From assembly GCF_900108185.1 (NCBI RefSeq), contig NZ_FNVA01000001.1, forward strand, positions 496,001-560,000: a DNA stretch of 64,000 nucleotides, in the 5' to 3' direction. Each line of letters begins with the position of its first letter. Within the stretch, counting starts at the first letter, position 1. Source of the DNA: Bryocella elongata. GTDB lineage: Bacteria > Acidobacteriota > Terriglobia > Terriglobales > Acidobacteriaceae. Position numbers and translations under genes: made by a program. Shown here one piece after another: positions 61,158-64,000 of the stretch. The notes beneath the pieces were generated by a model. That model ran no database searches and was not told the origin of the DNA. It saw only the letters and a list, made by a program, of their open reading frames with translations.

Positions 61158-64000
61158 ATGACACGAGATAAAGAAGAGTTTGTCGAAGTTATCCGAAGTG
61201 GCCTCGGGCGTCTCGGAGGCAAGCTCCAGAGCAGCGGCGGCCCGAGTGCATGGGTGCTCCTGATCCTCGTTCTCTTTGCTGGTAGCTCCGTGTCCTTCGG
61301 AGCATCGCAGGTTCCGCCGTCACAGCCGGCCGGCAGCTCTCCTCAAGCCGTGCCCGAGCCTGCAATCTCGGAGTCGACGCACACATTCTGGTCGCGGCGT
61401 GATGGAGCTCCGGGGGGCATCAGTTCGCTCGCCCAGACCCGCGATGGATACCTGTGGATTGGCTCTACCCTTGGCCTCTATCGATTCGATGGTCTGCACT
61501 TTGCGTCCTTTCCCTTCAACGCCTCTGACCCGCCCATGCCGTCTCTTTACGTGAGCTCCGTTGCCGCGGATCTTGATGGTGGTCTGTGGGTCTCGTTCCG
61601 CAATCCCGCGATTCTTCACCTCTGCGCGGACGGCACGCGCGTGACGTACCTTCCACGCGATGGTTTGATCGCGGACATGATGGATAAGGTGATCCCGAGG
61701 CCCGATGGCCGCGTCTTTGCTTTCGGTGGAGGCAAGCTCTTTCAGTTGGTGGGAAGCCGATGGGTCAACTTTGGCGGCAATCATGGCCTGTCTGCTTCCG
61801 GAGGAGTCTTCAGCGTCTTCTTTGATCGCGACGACAACATATGGATTGGCCGAGACAAGAAGCTGGTGGTCTTACGCAAGGGTGCTGAACGCTTCGAAGA
61901 GGCGCCGGTGCCGGTCCACTACGTCAGCTCAATGGTGCAGAGCCGCAAGGGCGAGCTGTGGATCGCGGACGCCTGGCGCTCCATCAGGCCCATATCCGAT
62001 GTGTCTTCGAAGGGCGTTCTGGCACTCAACAGCCGAGCCGAGATGATGGTGGACTCCAAAGACAACCTCTGGGTCGCACAGGCCGATCAGGGGCTTTCGC
62101 GAATTATGAGCATCTCCAGCGATACGCCCGTTCACAAAGTCGAGCACGCCGTGCCGGATGAGATCAGCGCGATGGGCACGAATGCTCTGCTGGAAGATCG
62201 CGAAGGAAACATCTGGCTTGGGACCGATAGGGGACTGGACCGTTTTCAGCAGACCACGTTCACCAAGTTCCGCGGGGTATCGATGCAGTACTTTCCGTCG
62301 CTGGTGGCTACTGACGATGGTGCCGTTTGGATCAACTCCCGCGGATCCCCACTCATGCGCGTGAAGGATGGCGTCACCACTTTCGTCGGAGGTCCGGTGA
62401 ATACGGGGCCACTGGCGAAGATGCGTTCCGGAGATCTTTGCTTCGTGGATGCGACGCGGTACGTGCTGCAGTGTTATGGTTCGGCAGGCTTCAAGGAAAC
62501 CCCACTCGATCCCATCATGGATCACGTGCCGCCGCTGTCGATGACGGCCGACTCCGACGATACGTTGCTCGCGTCTTTCATCGGCAAGGGGCTCTGGCGT
62601 TATCACGATGCGCACTGGGACAGGGTCACCGATAAGGCCGTTCCTAACGACTCCGACGCCTGGGGCATGCTCGTAGACTCCAGCGGCCGGTTGTGGCTTG
62701 GATATAACGACCACCAGATTGTCGAGCGGCACGATGGACGCTACGAGACAATCCCCATCGAAGGTGGCCCGTGGAGCAACACGATTACGTTCTACGAAGC
62801 GGCGAATACCATCTGGGCAGGCGGGGCGCATGGTCTCTGCTTTCTGCACGACGGCAGGATGATCGTCGTGCATCCGTTTGAGGCCGACCTCTTTCGTGGC
62901 ACCTCCGGCATCGTCGAGGATCGTGGAGGCAATCTGTGGCTCAACGCCGCTGCCGGAGCTTTACGCATTCCCGCGAGCGAGGTGCGGCAGCTTCTACTGC
63001 AGCCGGATCATCTCACCAAGGCCGATGTCTTTGATGACAATGACGGACTCACGGGGCAGCCGACGCAGTCCAAGCGAACGCCGTCAGCCATCGTGGACAA
63101 GAGCGGCGTCCTGTGGCTCGCAACCGCCGGCGGAGTCTTCAGCCTCGATCCTTCGAAGGCCCTGCAGCCGCGTTCTGCGCCCATCGTTCTGCTCGAGAGC
63201 GTATCCATCAATGGCGTTGATGCTGTCCCCGCGCGCGGCCCCTCGGGTATGGTTGTCACGGCAAGCTCAACCGATTTTCATGAGCTGGCCATCAGTTACA
63301 TCGGCATTCAGCTCTCTGCGCCTGAGCGCGTCTACTATCGCTACCGGCTCATTGGGGAATCCAATGCATGGGAAGACGCGGGGCAGCGCAGGCAGGCCTT
63401 CTACACGCACCTGAGACCCGGCACGTATCGCTTCGAAGTGAGCGCAAGCAATGGCCGGGAGTGGAGCACACTTGCGATCCCGTTGTTGATCCAGGTGCCG
63501 CCCGCCTTTTACCAGACGTCGTGGTTCTTTCTTTTCTGCATTGGTGCGGTGGCCGCTTTGCTTTGGATCGCCTATCGCATTCGCGTCAACTTCCTCTGCC
63601 GGCAGGTGTCGATGCGAATCAATGCACAGACCTCCGAACGCCTCAACGTCTCGCGCGACCTGCATGACACCCTCCTGCAGGGGATGCAGGGTCTGATCCT
63701 AAGCTTCCACGCGCTGTCGGAGAACCCAAGTCTCGCAGACGACGTGAGAGGAACGATCCTCGCCGTCGGCGATCGTGCCGAGGCAGTCCTGGAGGAAGGG
63801 CGCGAGAAGATCCGCGCACTCCGCTTCGAGAGCCTGACGAACCGTAGTCTCGTGCGGGAGATTGAGCGATTCTCGGAGCGCTTTCTGGGGGAGGATCTCG
63901 CGGATTTCGAACTGGTGGTTACGGGCCACGAGCGCGATCTCGCTCCGCTTGTCTATGAGGAGATCTGCTTTATCTGCCGTGAGGCTATCAGTAACGCCTT
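61158..64000 (+). CDS. propeller-type sensor histidine kinase, 3'-truncated by the window end
   Basis: A membrane sensor of a two-component system, at least 947 residues here. A signal-anchor (WVLLILVLFAGSSVSFGAS) is followed by two-component regulator propeller repeats with the usual DGYLWIGSTLGLYRFDG, DNIWIGRDKKL, GNIWLGTDRGLDRF, SGVLWLATAGGVF pattern, then a Y_Y_Y domain (YYRYRLIGESNAWEDAGQRR), a membrane helix (FFLFCIGAVAALLWIAYRI) and a HisKA_3 dimerisation domain with the phospho-His in SRDLHDTLLQGMQG. The ATPase domain begins just before the cut (EEICFICREAISNA). The start is ATG 61158 or in-frame ATG 61095. The LuxR-type regulator at 56237 is a likely partner. Confidence 0.9.
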   Translation, partial: MTRDKEEFVEVIRSGLGRLGGKLQSSGGPSAWVLLILVLFAGSSVSFGASQVPPSQPAGSSPQAVPEPAISESTHTFWSRRDGAPGGISSLAQTRDGYLWIGSTLGLYRFDGLHFASFPFNASDPPMPSLYVSSVAADLDGGLWVSFRNPAILHLCADGTRVTYLPRDGLIADMMDKVIPRPDGRVFAFGGGKLFQLVGSRWVNFGGNHGLSASGGVFSVFFDRDDNIWIGRDKKLVVLRKGAERFEEAPVPVHYVSSMVQSRKGELWIADAWRSIRPISDVSSKGVLALNSRAEMMVDSKDNLWVAQADQGLSRIMSISSDTPVHKVEHAVPDEISAMGTNALLEDREGNIWLGTDRGLDRFQQTTFTKFRGVSMQYFPSLVATDDGAVWINSRGSPLMRVKDGVTTFVGGPVNTGPLAKMRSGDLCFVDATRYVLQCYGSAGFKETPLDPIMDHVPPLSMTADSDDTLLASFIGKGLWRYHDAHWDRVTDKAVPNDSDAWGMLVDSSGRLWLGYNDHQIVERHDGRYETIPIEGGPWSNTITFYEAANTIWAGGAHGLCFLHDGRMIVVHPFEADLFRGTSGIVEDRGGNLWLNAAAGALRIPASEVRQLLLQPDHLTKADVFDDNDGLTGQPTQSKRTPSAIVDKSGVLWLATAGGVFSLDPSKALQPRSAPIVLLESVSINGVDAVPARGPSGMVVTASSTDFHELAISYIGIQLSAPERVYYRYRLIGESNAWEDAGQRRQAFYTHLRPGTYRFEVSASNGREWSTLAIPLLIQVPPAFYQTSWFFLFCIGAVAALLWIAYRIRVNFLCRQVSMRINAQTSERLNVSRDLHDTLLQGMQGLILSFHALSENPSLADDVRGTILAVGDRAEAVLEEGREKIRALRFESLTNRSLVREIERFSERFLGEDLADFELVVTGHERDLAPLVYEEICFICREAISNA

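Noticed and set aside
61158-61170. A fourth GCAG...GACA element overlapping the sensor kinase start (ATGACA)
   Set aside because: Only the 3' end resembles the repeat; the 5' GCAG and stem do not line up.

Overview
The window reads as chromosome of an Acidobacteriota bacterium, most likely Terriglobales/Acidobacteriaceae (Granulicella, Terriglobus or Edaphobacter type). The evidence is high G+C, a TIGR03435-family protein (a family strongly expanded in Acidobacteria), several acidobacterial conserved hypotheticals, and short dispersed palindromic repeats. I see no rRNA, tRNA, CRISPR array, prophage or complete insertion sequence. Placement below phylum level is inference.

Layout. 0-2.1 kb: end of an osmoprotectant ABC importer (permease, DUF1444-like protein and binding lipoprotein, translationally coupled). 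2.2-11 kb: DinB-like protein, a three-gene arginine-to-putrescine route (pyruvoyl arginine decarboxylase, N-carbamoylputrescine amidase and, 4 kb away, agmatine deiminase), a polytopic membrane protein, a pectin-fragment lyase, cytochrome P460 and an HD protein. 11-18.7 kb, mostly minus strand: a HicBA-type pair, SdhB, a lower-G+C unknown gene directly behind secA, SecA, a small exported protein just upstream of secA, a rhamnogalacturonan acetylesterase-like protein and the TIGR03435 protein. 18.8-30.8 kb, mostly plus strand: M28 peptidase, VOC protein, MFS transporter (CTG start), M20 dipeptidase, MobA, Mla-like ATPase, sugar-phosphate transferase, NAD synthetase and a DsbA-like protein. 30.9-38.5 kb, minus: lutABC (lutA with a CTG start), a tandem HD-GYP protein, a FadL-like porin and a sigma-54 activator without a sensor domain. 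39-44 kb, minus: a four-gene operon with a three-subunit molybdenum hydroxylase (FAD subunit interrupted by an in-frame TAG) and a resorcylate-decarboxylase-like amidohydrolase. 44-64 kb: DUF4136 protein, Tat-exported bicupin (oxalate decarboxylase family), an RND tripartite efflux operon, multicopper oxidase, UBP zinc-finger protein, NarL-type response regulator, cNMP/thioredoxin-reductase-like fusion, SDR, FAD monooxygenase and a propeller-type sensor histidine kinase that runs off the end.

How they fit. The polyamine genes form a full arginine-agmatine-carbamoylputrescine-putrescine path. The PL22 lyase and CE12 esterase both act on pectin. The molybdenum hydroxylase plus decarboxylase could take an aromatic aldehyde through an acid to a phenol, and MobA at 24.5 kb could serve the cofactor. 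The most notable non-genic signals are a family of GCAG-hairpin-GACA elements, two of which lie in frame inside genes; a 40-bp perfect palindrome; a TACCC-N4-GGGTA motif upstream of both the molybdenum hydroxylase operon and the response regulator; and CTG starts behind strong ribosome binding sites.
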